A stretch of DNA of 64,000 nt. It comes from Scortum barcoo. Its lineage: Eukaryota; Chordata; Actinopteri; Centrarchiformes; Terapontidae. The stretch lies in assembly GCA_023238725.1 (NCBI GenBank), contig CM041550.1, positions 11,005,440-11,069,439 on the forward strand, given 5' to 3'. Position 1 is the stretch's first letter, and the number at the start of each line of letters is the position of its first letter. Under the pieces are notes generated by a model that searched no databases, was not told where the DNA came from, and saw only the letters and a program-made list of their open reading frames with translations. Both the position numbers and the translations under genes were made by a program. This document shows positions 21,549 to 32,110 of the stretch, piece after piece.

Positions 21549-23366
21549 CTTAGAGTACGGAAAAATTATGTGAGAATCACCAAGACAAATCACAGTATAT
21601 ATACATATATAAATCACAGGGAATGATTTTTTGTGCACTATACATAGTGTGCCACTGTAAATAGTTTTGGCAGAAAGTTTTTCCAAAGCTTGCAATTTTA
21701 ATGCACAAGCTGCTGAGCTTCACACATCCAGATTGTCATACATCCAATCCTCCCAGCAGGGAAGAGAGAGATCATCCATTTACACTCAGCTGAACTGTAA
21801 ATGAGGCCCTAGTTTCCACAGGCAACGTGAATTTGGAGATGCTACATGGATAGCTTGATGATTCAACGCACTCATGCTCATTGAAATCTCAGACAAATAG
21901 AAATTAAAAGCCTGAAGCGCTCACCAATGACAGCTGCTTTATGTACAGGCCTGGGCTTGCTTGTGTCCCAGCGGGATCCACTGGGCATGCTCCACTTGCC
22001 GACGGCTCTCTGAGCAAAGAAGCAGTACTGCAGGGCGCGGGCCTGACCTGAGGTGAAGAGAGTGGCCATCAGCTCTTTCTCCCGCTCCATACCCTGAGGG
22101 TAAGGCAGGGTGGCAGCCGCCCGCACAGCCTGGACACACGCAACTGGTGCTATGGCTCCACGGGCTCTCTGACGCACCTTCTCTGCATCACCCCTTCGAA
22201 AAGAGCATCCACGTCAGGCGGGCACGGGCACGAAAGAGTGCTTATGCGACGGGCATCCATCGAGCGACCTGAAATAGAAACATGGACGATAATTATGACA
22301 TTATAAAAGATGAAAGTACATTTTTTATTTAGTTCAATTTAAAAAAATCTACTCTGGAATGACATGTCTGTAAATGCATAACTTTATTTTCTAAACTGTA
22401 AAGTGCTTCCTAGTTTCCATTAGTGCTGCCTTTTTCCCACTTCCTCCACTTTGTCAGCCAGGACTCAGACTGGGTATAATTGGCCACTCAATCACTAGAT
22501 ACCCCAGTAGCTTCTGAGAGCAGAGTGGTTTGACAGACCATTTCCAAGATAATTGGAGGGACTCTGCTAGTGCACTGTTACAGTTCACCTTGACTAACAC
22601 CGATCAGAAGCGAAATGAAAAGCAACTGTTTGGTCCTGGGTATAAAATATAGGTAAATTTCCAAAACTGATAGTGATGGAGGTGAAGGGTTGAATTTTTT
22701 TGAGTCTGTGAGCAATGGTACAACACCGGAGCAGTTTTCCAGGTAGAACTACATGATTTAATATTAGAGCCTAATAGAGCTCCTGTCTGCAGCGACTTGA
22801 GCCTGGAAACAATGACAGTGAAGACGAAGATGGCAAACCTTGTTTAAAAAAAAAAAAGCATCTTAATTCCCATTCCTGTCTCCTCTGACATGATTACATG
22901 AGACAGTAGTCAGAATCCTTCACAGCTCCACTGAATTACACTCAGCCGTGGGTCTGGGCCAGAAACTGGGTCACCATGACAAAGCTTAAAGGGACAGGAG
23001 CCGCATCTGATCCCCACTTAGTCCAGTAACTGACAAACTTTATTTAATGCAATTAAATCAGCATTAATATATTGCATTAAAGATAAGGATGGATGGTGAA
23101 GGTCTTTCAGGTCAGATAAGTGCACACTTTAGGAGGGCATTATTGTAGCGGTTAATCTGTAAATGGTTGAGCTGTGTTGATGGATTTGTTGTGCAGCGAG
23201 TGGAAAGCCTGGTCGTCCTGACAGATGTAGCGGGCAGATGTTGCAACTACTGTGGTAAAAAAAAAAAAAGTTAATCTCCTCACCAGCAGAGACTTGAATC
23301 TGTGCATGTGTGTGGGTGTGCAGAAGACCACACATGCATCAGTTTAAGTACACAAACAGTTTATTT

Positions 23367-23414
<48 letters not shown>

Positions 23415-26400
23415 CACACACACACACACACACTACAGGCCAAAAGTTTGGAAGCAAAAGGCAATACAGGCCTTTGGAATTTGGCATTTGGAAGCGACTT
23501 CAAGTTTCTGTTCACAATGCCTTTCTTAAAAACCAGCATGAGTTATATGTATTTTGGGATGTATTTACTGCATGATCAGACTTTGCTTTCATTGATATGC
23601 ACCATTTTCCTCAATTTACCTTTAGGTATACATTGATGTTACCTAGACAAAAAAGAAGAGGAAGGTTGTTCTTCAAAAGATGGTTTGGCCCCCTCAGTCT
23701 CCAGACCTCTCTCCAACTGAGCTTGTGTGGGATGAATTGGATCGATCAGTCAGAAAAGCGCATCCCACAAATCAGCAGTCTCTTACTGATGAACTTAAGA
23801 AAGCTTGGAATGAAATTCCTGGCACATACCTTAAAAAACGTGTGGAACGAATGCCTCGTATATGCCATGCTGTTGTTAAAGCCAGAGGAGGTTACTTTGA
23901 AGAAAGCAAAGTCTAAGCAAGAAAAACTCAAATACCTGATAATTATAGTAAAAATGTCTTCTGATAAGTTACTCTTTATATAATAATCATGTTTATTTTG
24001 TTGCAAAGTATACCAATGAAACTACTATGATCTTTTTTTGTACAAATTTGATCTTGCTTCCACATACATACATAGATAAATATGTACTGACCCATGTGCT
24101 AACTTCACCGCCGTGCAGTGTTTAATGTTTGCATCTATGGATGTGACCGACTTAATCTATTCTTTGCCAGACGCGCATCTAAATGTCACAAACACTCGCG
24201 CTTGGTTTGTTAGTTCAGAAGCACATTTCCTGTTCCTGTTTAACACCCCTGCTAATCAACTCAAGACTGGAGGATCCGTCAAAATCTCCACAGATTTCAC
24301 TCCTATCTCCTCAAATCTCCAATCTTATATGCTGCTGGCTTCTCTGTCTGACTCACTAAGCCTCAGCTTTACTAACAACACTCACTTTCTCACCCACTCA
24401 GAGTCATCTTGGCAGTGTTGTGTAGGGGAAAAAAAGCATTTGTAAAAAGCACAGGTCTGCAATCATCTATTGATTGTAAAATGTTGTTTTACATGCAATC
24501 CCAAAGACTTGCAGTTAACATTTCGCACAGACGTAGTGGGATTGCTTCCTGAAGGCGCAACAGCAGGCACAAACAGGTTTCGTGGTAAATGTCTTAGAAA
24601 ATTGGCTGTCATCACCAGGTAAGCGAGCAACAAATGGTTGAATCTCTGAAAAAGGTCATTTGCGGTCTCCAGTGTAGTGATGAAAACATCTCATCGAGTC
24701 GATAACATGCAAAAGAATTAAGGCAGAGCTCTGATAAGACGAGGCTGAACAAAATACACCTTCCCCTCATGTGCTCTGACAATGTTAACAAACAAAACCA
24801 CACAGTAGAGTGGGTGGTACGTGCAAAAGTTCACAACACCAGAGGGCTTAAAACAGTCTTTAACTTTTAAAGGAATACTATATTTTCTCAAATGAAAAGT
24901 AATTTGAGAAAATATGCTTATTTGCTTTTTTTCCCCCCCACAGAGTTTGATACCGCTCTGGTGTCTTTGCACGTTTTTCATACCGATTAGCCTTTAAGTT
25001 TGCTTCTGCTTTCAGTCTTTATGCTAAGCTAAGCTAATCAACTGCTGCTGTGAGTGTCATTTTAGCATGGGTAAGCTGAATCAATCTTCTTACTTAACTC
25101 TCAAAAAGAAAGCAAATAGTCGTATTTCCCAAAATATTGTACTGTTCCTTTAACACAAAATAAAATGCATATAAATATAGCTTCTGTTGAGTACTTTTGG
25201 AGGAAAAAAAAACATCTTATGCACAAGGGCGGTGGTGGAAAAATTAAAGCATGTCAGAAAATGCACAGTAAATCAGTCTTCAGTGTGTGATTTTTAAATT
25301 GAGTCTGCCAGTGTCATTATTATCATAATGTAGCAAATCTGAATGGGTTTGTCCCCTACACGGAGAGAGAAGCCTTCCTGGTAAACTGCAGGGACGTGGC
25401 ACACTTCCATCAATACAATCCATTCGGCGGGCAAACAAGTCTGATTCACGTGCGCGGGGAAATCCTCCATCCTATAAATGCCAGTGCGAGGGTCCATTAT
25501 TAATATTCTAGGAAAGTTTGTCCCTTTTTCGCCCTTCTGAATAATACAGCAAAAGCAGTGAAGACATCAGAGCACATCTGACAGAGCCATGAAACATTTA
25601 TGGCTTCTGTGGTGGAGGATCTGCCTGCCGTGTTTTCTGCTTCCTTTGACTTCCGCAACCTACATGTCGATGCTCCTTGATGTCAGACTTGCCCAAAATA
25701 ACTGCTCTGGGAGGAATTTCTTCCCCGTCCAATGATTTCACTTTAACAGCAGTGAGGAGTGAGTGGATTTTATACCAGTGGGTACCTTGTGTATTTTTTT
25801 TTTGTGTGTCTCACCTTCAACACTCAAGGCAAACTTCACAGCTGAGTTCACAGTGTTGTGATCAGCAACCTGATCCACTATTCCAAGTTGTAGCGCCTCG
25901 GCAGCGGTCACATGGCGGCCTGCGGGAGACACAAAGGGCATCAGAGGTCTATATGGGTGACATGTGACATTTCGAATTATTAGATGAGGAATAACGAGCC
26001 GTCCAGGTGGCCGTGTGGTTAAGACGCTTACAATACAACTGCAAAACCTCCTGTTAGATTCTGATTCATCAAATGAAGGCAAAATGCCACAAACATATTG
26101 AAGAATTACAGTTTGCCTAAATGTATTTGTCATGTGTCATGAGCAGAGCTGTGAATCCCAGAGCAGACTTCTCTGGTCGTAATGAATTTAAACACATGCT
26201 GACCTCTGCTGGTCATCAGTATAAACTACCCAATCTTAAGCAAACACCAGCTGCACTCTTGTGGGTACACAGGGTTTATATGTAATCAGCAGCTCTGCCA
26301 AGGCAACGTTAATAATTTAGTTTCATGACTTTAATATGCAGAGACATCTGCATGCTGTGTTAACTGTGAACCAGAATTAAACTACAGAAACTTTGGTGCA

Positions 26401-29400
26401 CGTCCAGAACACTGTAAAAAAAAAAAAAAACAGGCTATGATATGTGGTGTCCTCTTTATATTTACTGCTGCTTCCTTGTATCTGGTTTGGTACTTTAAAG
26501 ACTGTGTTAACTTTTAGTATCAACTCTGTAATAGTCAGACAAAGTCAACCTGTCTTTGCTACCTGTGGTGATGAGGTCTAAGGCAGCTGGGACGCCAATG
26601 AGCCTTGGCAGACGTTGGGTTCCTCCTGCAGCTGGCAGCAGACCCAGACTCACCTCTGGAAGCCCCAGTCTGGCCTGAAAGGACACAAAGGCGCAAAGTT
26701 TGATGAATGAAAGGTGCGGCACAGTGTGGGGCTTTGCAAGGCGTTCACAGAGGCAGCTTTCTGTGGCCAGTTAATACATTACATAACCTAAAATTAAAAA
26801 TTAAACTGTCTCAGAAATGTGTGGAGGTCAAATGAGGCCGTGTTTTTGGAGTGAACTCAATTCTATGAGTTCAATAATTCAATGAAAAGTCACGTTAACA
26901 TGTAACGCTGTCAGTTAGACGCTGATGCAGCTCGACACTGACATAAGGGAGACGCTGACAGAGAGAGACAGAGATGTGAAGCATGAACTAACTTTGGAGT
27001 GGGCGATTCGATAATGACAGCCAAGTGCCAACTCGAGGCCTCCGCCTAAAGCGCCTCCTTCGATGGCCGCAACCACCGGCTTGTTTGAAGCCTCGACGGT
27101 GTGGATCATCGGTACCAGCGGCGGCCCGGACATGTTTGTCCCAAACTCCTTGATGTCCGCTCCTGTTACCAAAAAAAAAGAGTTATAGGCGGAGATATGC
27201 TGTAATATGAGGTTCATATGCTTCCATGAACATGTTTGCCTCTGGGTGTCGCCATTGCAGGAATCAACGCACACCAGGAGGCTCATCTAATTAACATTCA
27301 TGTTCATTAAGTTTATTAGATAACACACAGCTGCACTTGTTATTTAATAAACACGAACTATTGAGGAGTATTTATGAGCCTCCTGTGTTTGTTGATTTAC
27401 CTCTTTCTGCTCTCATCAGCACCCGTGAGGGTATTTTTGGGACTGATGTGCAAGCAGCATTTCTACGTGAGTTTGATGAAATCTGGTTCCAATTTACACG
27501 ATACAAGAGTAGTAATATCCTCTCTCTTTGTCCCTTCATGGTTGCTTACAGGCTTCTTTCACAATGTGCTGCCTTGGACCAGTTGTATTTAAAAGAAAAG
27601 CTCCTCGAGCATTTTCTAAGTTTAATTAGAGAGTATTACAGTAGTACAGTAAAAACACAATTTTAACATACTTTTGGCTGCAAAATAACACTGATATTCC
27701 AGTTTAATCTAAGTCAAGATATTTAATAGCATTAATTTAATGAATTGCTTCTGAGCAAAATATGATTACAACTCTAACTGATCTTGTTCCCTTGCTGAAA
27801 AACAGGGGGACTTGTGTACTGTATATGATGAAAATCACTAACATCGAGGAAGCAGTGTGTGATGTGGGCAATGAAAAGATCATGGAGTCATCCTTTTTCA
27901 AAAAAAAATCAAAAATATTACCTCTGTGAAAATCTTAGCTGTAAACAATACAATAAAAAAACATTTTTAAAAAAAGGCAATTTTGGGTTTGTGCAGGAAA
28001 TACAAAGGAATTTAAAACACGTCCGTACCTCCACAGAACATCCCATTCTGTCCACAGATGACCACTGACTTCACCTTTGGGTCGCTGAGTGCTCTCTGCA
28101 CCGTGTCAACGATGCCCTGCCTCACCGCAGCACTGTATCAACATAAAATAAAAAAAAAAAAAGACGTTTTTACATGACACTGGATTTACAACTTAGCTGA
28201 ATTTGACCTTTTCGTAACCCATTTAGTTGATATTATCCAGGCTCAAGGAACAGTGCAGACCAAACATTCTGCCAAAAATGTAAAATAATATTTAGACATG
28301 AGAGAAAAAGGTATATAAAATAATCAAGCTCCCATTTTCATAGTTTCTTTATGACCTTCTGAACATGGTGAAATCAAAAACAACAATCACAATTTAAAGT
28401 TATAGCTAGTTTTATATATACACTAATAGTATAGTATACAGTTCTGTAGTTTTACCCTTCACTGTCACATCTCTGTCAAATTTTCATCATTTCTTCTTAA
28501 AAAGGGGCCATGAAAAGGTGCAAGATGAATGTTAAACTCTGTGGTTGTGCATTATTTAGAATCTGACATACATTATATATGGAATATGTTTCTGTAAAAT
28601 GGGGCAGTGGTGTCCTAAATAAACCAGCAGATCAGGGTTTCTTTGTACAGTATGTGCAATACCACAGTACTACAAGTAAAAGTCCTGCATTCAGAATTAT
28701 ACTTAAGTAAAAGTCTAATCAGCAGAATATACCGAAAGTATCAAAAGTACTCACTGTGCAGCAGAAAGGTCCCTGTCAGAGTCATTATGATATTATGACA
28801 CTTTATTATTACTGATTCATTTCTATGTGAGAAGCTACATTAAATTGTAGAAGGTCAAGATTGAGCTCATTTCACTACTTTATATTCTGTTAATCTTCAA
28901 TAATGCATTGTATAATATAAAGGTCATTATAGATTTTAAATCTTTTTCTACAAAGTAACTGCTGTCATATGTAGTGAAGTAAAAAAACGTAGTGGAATAG
29001 AGGTATAAAGTAGTACAACAGCATAATCCTCAGGTAAAGTGCAAGTATAGTACTATTTCAGTAGTACAGTACCTTAGTTAATGCACTAGTTATATCTGAT
29101 CACGGATTTAGGAAACAGAATTGTTTCCTCTAACGCCACCCTCTGGCAAAACAGAGGCACAGAGGTCAGAGTGCTTTACATATTACAATTTGTTTATTTA
29201 ACTGACACTTTTACCCAAAGGTGAGTTAAAATAAGTTCATTCAAACACATGGACACAATATAAAACAATCCAACAATCAGATATGTACATCAACACCATC
29301 AACTCTTAATGTTTCTGAACTTGAGCACGTGAGGCAGTTCAGCACAGAAATGCCTCAAGTGCTACATTTTTATTTATTTTTTTAAATGGGCCAAGGTGCA

Positions 29401-30210
29401 GCCTGAACAGATGAGCTTTCAGTCTGGCCTGATGTCAGTAAGGACCTCATTCCACCTCTGTAAAGTCAGGACAGTCGTGGTTCTCTTAAAGTCCTTCCTC
29501 ATAATGAGGGAGCAGATAGCTGAGTGCAGTGTGTGCACGGATGTGTGGTTTTACATGAGCAAATGACATTTAAAAACAATAACAAACAAAAAGATAAAAA
29601 AGGTAATAAAAAAGTTTGAAAATGAGCTGCTATTAAATAAAACACACAAAATGAAATAACATGCAAATGGAATGGACCAGAAAAACAATAAAATCCTCGA
29701 GAGACATCATAGCTGAAAGCAGCTTCACCCTGTTTGTTTCTGACTGGAGGTTTCACCAGATGACAGCTTCCTAAAAATCCTAAAATTTCCTGCTGGGTTC
29801 ATATTCTTCAGGGTGATCAGAAATGTATTTTGACCCAACAACAACAACAATAATAATAATAATAATAATAATAACAATAATAATAATAATAATAACAATA
29901 ATGTATGTTTATCACTGATCACAGGTTATAATGGGTGGTGCATTATATTGACAGGTGGTTTTAACTTTCTGCCCCCTCATGTATGTAAATAGGGTAAACA
30001 AAACATTAAAACCACCTGTCATTATAAAGCACTCCAGTGTAACACCACCACCCAGTGCGGCCTCAATAATCAGTAGACAGCAGAATTATTGCCTTTTTGA
30101 TGGCGTCAACAAAAATAAAAAAAATAGAAGCTTGATAAAAGTAGAATTGATGGCAGAGCTGTTGGATTGGATCACACGGCTGATCAGTGTGATACATAAT
30201 AACTATATTA

Positions 30211-30245
<35 letters not shown>

Positions 30246-30863
30246 GGTAGTAGTAGTAGTAATAGTAGTAGAAGTAGTTGTGGTAATTAGGGTTAGGTTA
30301 GTAGGGTAGTATTAATATTGTGCTGACAAATCAAGTGCACCTTTTACTTAACCTGTCATATAATCTTCGTGTATACAAGTCACCTATTTTTCACCAATCA
30401 TTCAATATTTATTACAGCACTCTTTGCACTTTAATTCCTGTTTACAGTTTGTCTTTCACATTAAAATATAGCCTTTATGCTGTGTTTGAAATTGATTTGC
30501 ACAATTATTGTTTTTTTAACCTCCTTGTATCATAGTCCTGTTTACTTTGACCTGTATTTGTTCAGCTTTGTTTTTATCAGCATGTCTTTCTCTCTTCCTG
30601 TAAACTCTGTATGTGCACACAAACCAATAAAGCTGATCATGACATTGTCTTGTGCAAGTTTTATTATTGCACCTCTGATGCTTCCATAAAAAAAAAGCCC
30701 TCAACACATGAAACTGCAGTGAAGTATCTTCCCACAGGGTAACTCGGATGTTGCATCAAGGATCAGTGTAGTTTTGGACCTGAGCTCACCTGAGCGCGTT
30801 GACAGGCGGATTCTGGAGGGTGATGAGACCAACAGAGCCCGAAACACGAACAAACTGCGCCAT
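20296..30863 (-). CDS. ehhadh: ehhadh: peroxisomal bifunctional enoyl-CoA hydratase / 3-hydroxyacyl-CoA dehydrogenase
   Basis: Join of 30790-30863, 28029-28132, 26993-27162, 26563-26674, 25815-25919, 21925-22268 and 20296-21548. The L-bifunctional protein hydrates trans-2-enoyl-CoA and then oxidises the L-3-hydroxyacyl-CoA with NAD+ in peroxisomes. The product is about 720 residues (human 723). The N-terminal crotonase domain has GGADIKEFG, the oxyanion loop EGGALGGGLELALG and the catalytic-Glu region LGLPEVSLGLLP. The dehydrogenase half has the Rossmann motif GLGTMGRG, the catalytic HFFAPAHVMQLLE and GRFGQKTGRGW. It ends HSQL, a variant peroxisomal targeting signal. All splice sites are GT-AG with matching phase, except that exon 6 is out by one base (see below). 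It is divergent from tmem41a. Confidence 0.95.
21925..22268 (-). CDS. ehhadh: ehhadh coding exon 6, one-base frame break
   Basis: Encodes the linker between hydratase and dehydrogenase halves. From the acceptor (TTTCAG) frame 1 reads GRSMDARRISTLSC...DVDALFEG, matching the human linker. After about 22185 the conserved sequence KVRQRARGAIAPVACVQAVR...SGQARALQYCFFAQRAVGKW is in another frame, and it reaches the donor in the correct phase. The exon is 344 bases but phase requires a multiple of three, so one base is missing (or two extra) between about 22175 and 22197, next to short runs CCCC and AGAG. Without correction the product would stop soon after. Confidence 0.9.
23371..23433. repeat. Compound microsatellite (TA)n(CA)n
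   Basis: About 36 bases of TA are followed by GTA and about 25 bases of AC. Such runs commonly mark the edge of an inserted element, and the Tc1-like remnant begins directly after. Confidence 0.9.
23434..24064 (+). mobile_element. Degraded Tc1/mariner-like element
   Basis: The left end CAGGCCAAAAGTTTGGAAGC resembles Tc1-type terminal repeats and follows a TA. The right end keeps only a short match (TTGCTTCCA near 24055-24063). Between them lies the C-terminal part of a Tc1 transposase (23680-23916). The N-terminal DNA-binding and most of the catalytic part are gone, so this is an internally deleted, dead copy. Confidence 0.7.
23680..23916 (+). pseudogene. Tc1-like transposase C-terminal fragment
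   Basis: 78 codons open up to TAA, with WPPQSPDLSPTELVWDELDR, the block holding the last catalytic acidic region of Tc1 transposases, and the typical end VERMPRICHAVVKARGGYFE. A full protein is about 340 residues; the first three quarters are absent. Confidence 0.85.
24865..25155. repeat. Interspersed teleost repeat, GCTAAGCTAA family, copy 2
   Basis: Nearly complete copy. It starts TTTAAAGGAATACTATATTT and ends ATATTGTACTGTTCCTTTAA, so the two ends are inverted repeats of the type TTAAAGGAA...TTCCTTTAA. The middle holds TTTCAGTCTTTATGCTAAGC. A non-autonomous DNA transposon is likely. Confidence 0.65.
25815..25919 (-). CDS. ehhadh: ehhadh coding exon 5
   Basis: 105 bases, phase 1 to phase 1, from CCCGCAG to GTGAGA. 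Encodes RHVTAAEALQLGIVDQVADH, the end of the crotonase fold, where family members have (A)EEAL-LG-VD-V. Confidence 0.93.
25993..26072 (+). repeat. Degenerate tRNA-like sequence (SINE head or tRNA pseudogene)
   Basis: GTGGCCGTGTGGTTAAGACG resembles the A-box region of tRNA-Ser/Leu, and about 40 bases on, GTTAGATTCTG is a weak match to the B box GGTTCGAATCC. The arms do not form a full cloverleaf by eye, so a functional tRNA is unlikely. A tRNA-derived SINE head is the best guess. Confidence 0.3.
26199..26212 (-). promoter_or_regulatory. CTCF-like motif in ehhadh intron 4
   Basis: CTGACCTCTGCTGG on the plus strand is the reverse form of the core consensus with 13 of 14 positions matching. It could instead be part of an old repeat. 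Confidence 0.3.
26563..26674 (-). CDS. ehhadh: ehhadh coding exon 4
   Basis: 112 bases, phase 0 to 1, TTTCAG to GTAGCA. Encodes ARLGLPEVSLGLLPAAGGTQ and RLPRLIGVPAALDLITTG. The Glu in LPEV is the equivalent of a catalytic crotonase Glu. Confidence 0.95.
26675..26992 (-). other. ehhadh: ehhadh intron 3
   Basis: About 0.3 kb of AT-rich sequence; nothing recognised. Confidence 0.7.
26993..27162 (-). CDS. ehhadh: ehhadh coding exon 3
   Basis: 170 bases, phase 1 to 0, AACAG to GTTAGT. Encodes GADIKEFGTNMSGPPLVPMI, then EASNKPVVAAIEGGALGGGL and ELALGCHYRIAHSK. It carries the CoA/oxyanion-hole parts of the crotonase domain. Confidence 0.95.
27163..28028 (-). other. ehhadh: ehhadh intron 2
   Basis: About 0.87 kb, AT-rich. 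The open frame at 27337-27666 (109 codons, plus) has no recognisable similarity and is treated as chance. Confidence 0.65.
28029..28132 (-). CDS. ehhadh: ehhadh coding exon 2
   Basis: 104 bases, phase 2 to 1, ATACAG to GTACGG. Encodes AAVRQGIVDTVQRALSDPKV and KSVVICGQNGMFCGG. It joins in phase to both neighbours. Confidence 0.93.
28625..29095. repeat. Interspersed teleost repeat, AGTACTTAAGTACA family, copy 1
   Basis: Phrases AAGTAAAAGTCCTGCATTCA, ACTTAAGTAAAAGT, TGTGCAGCAGAAAGG and TTTATTATTACTGATTCATT are shared with 31235-32110. I recognise it as a very common fish repeat. Confidence 0.6.
29837..30281. mobile_element. Foldback/MITE-like element with (TAA)n and (TTA)n ends
   Basis: The left end is an (AAT)n array (29837-29902) followed by ATGTATGTTTATCACTGATCA. 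The right end is TGATCAGTGTGATACATAAT (30181-30200) followed by (ATT)n and (TAG)n (30211-30281), so the ends are imperfect inverted repeats, microsatellites included. Inside is a second, perfect 16-bp inverted repeat, TGACAGGTGGTTTTAA at 29949-29964 and its complement at 30005-30020. No transposase is encoded. Confidence 0.6.
30790..30863 (-). CDS. ehhadh: ehhadh coding exon 1 (start codon)
   Basis: ATG at 30861-30863 in the context GCTCCATGG. Encodes MAQFVRVSGSVGLITLQNPP then VNAL, matching the family start (human MAEYTRL...NPPVNAI). The donor is GTGAGC, phase 2. Any upstream untranslated exon was not identified. Confidence 0.92.
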
Positions 30864-30950
30864 GGAGCCTGTGGAGCAAACACTGCGAGCTGTGGCACCT
30901 CTTTCTGCCTGCAGACTGGACTTTGAAACTCCACTCCTGCAGCCTGCACT

Positions 30951-30963
30951 TTACCTTTGACTC
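30951..30963 (-). promoter_or_regulatory. ehhadh: DR1-type nuclear receptor motif (PPAR/HNF4-like) upstream of ehhadh
   Basis: On the minus strand the sequence is GAGTCAAAGGTAA, which fits GGGTCAAAGGTCA at 11 of 13 positions, a direct repeat of hexamers with a one-base spacer. It lies about 90 bases upstream of the ATG. Mammalian EHHADH is a classic PPAR-alpha target, which makes the site plausible. Confidence 0.4.
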
Positions 30964-31234
30964 ACTTTGGCTCCATGTAGTCACTCACAGCTGCACTGTC
31001 TTCTTCTACAGCTGGTTTCCACTCTCTGCTGGTGATCACTCGGAGCATCAGCGCCCCCTTGTGACCTGGAGGAGGGCCACTGTGATTATGTATAGACTGT
31101 ATGTGAATATCTTTTAATTGTATTATATTTTACTGTATATTTATATATAGTAATATATATATATTTAAATATAGTAACCATAAGATGTGCTACAGGTCTG
31201 CTGGGAAAATGAGACAAAGGAGATGCAGGAGAAG

Positions 31235-32110
31235 GGAGCAGTGGTGGATTGCATTTTATAAGTACTGCACTTAAGTACAAATTTGAGGAACTTATATTTT
31301 ATTTGAGTATTGTCTTTACATGCCACTTTTTACTTCTACAGCACTATTTCAGAGAGAAATATTGTGCTTTTTACTTTTTTATATTTACCTGCCTTTCCAA
31401 ATAAAAGTTTTTGCACACAAAACATACACAAGAGCTAATGAGCTAAGCTTTCCTGTTTTGTTATAAATTAAACTACACAATAGTACAGATGTAATTAATG
31501 AATTATTCGACAGACAGAAAGTTAGTTGGCAACAGTCATTTATTTGTGCAAATATTTGTTTATTTATTTGTGGATCCAGCTTCTCCTCATGAAGAAAAAA
31601 AAACAGCAGATGAATTCATAATGAAAATAATAATTTGCCACTGAAGTTAGTTTAAAATGAGCTCAACCTCGAAGCATCTCAACTGTAAAATCCTGCTTTT
31701 GAATTAATGCATGAGTAATAAAGATATGATGACATAATAGTATAACAGGAGTACTTTTTACTTTTTTTTTAACACTTCAGGTACATCTTCCTGATTATAC
31801 TTTTGATTAATGTTCAGTGGAGCACGTTTACTTGTGACAGTATTTTTACAGTTTGGTATTTGTAATTCAAATTTTGGCAGGAAATAAAAATGCTGATTTA
31901 GTGAGAGTTTCATAGTTATAAGCGATGTAAATTATGTGTTTTCTTTTTCTTTACTGATGATCAAAAGATCAACAGGTTCTTCAAGCAGTTTGTATTCACA
32001 GCGCTGAAATATTCAAAAGTCATTATAATAGTATGACATTTTATTATTACTGATTCATTTTTATCTAAGGAACAACATTAAACTGTAGCAGGTTAAGTAC
32101 ATTTTACTAC
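31235..32110 (+). repeat. Interspersed teleost repeat, AGTACTTAAGTACA family, copy 2
   Basis: GCAGTGGTGGATTGCATTTT, then AGTACTGCACTTAAGTACAA and ATTTCAGAGAGAAATATTGT, are landmarks of a widespread teleost repeat. The right part (32011-32095) parallels 28775-28855 base by base with few changes. Confidence 0.65.

Larger units (their letters stand above)
22269..25814 (-). other. ehhadh: ehhadh intron 5 (3.5 kb) with repeats
   Basis: Holds (TA)n and (CA)n arrays, a Tc1-like remnant (23434-24064) and a GCTAAGCTAA-family repeat (24865-25155). No other exon-like frame is recognised. Confidence 0.75.
25920..26562 (-). other. ehhadh: ehhadh intron 4
   Basis: 0.64 kb. Contains a tRNA-like patch (25993-26072, plus strand) and a CTCF-like motif (26199-26212). 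Otherwise no feature. Confidence 0.7.
28133..30789 (-). other. ehhadh: ehhadh intron 1 (2.7 kb) with repeats
   Basis: Holds a teleost dispersed repeat (28625-29095) and a foldback element with trinucleotide arms (29837-30281). No exon-like frame is recognised. Confidence 0.75.

Noticed and set aside
20308..21573. Plus-strand frames opposite ehhadh exon 7 (up to 192 codons)
   Set aside because: Antisense shadows of the conserved dehydrogenase exon.
29725..30290. Poly-Leu and poly-Ile open frames
   Set aside because: Direct translation of the (TAA)n/(TTA)n arrays.
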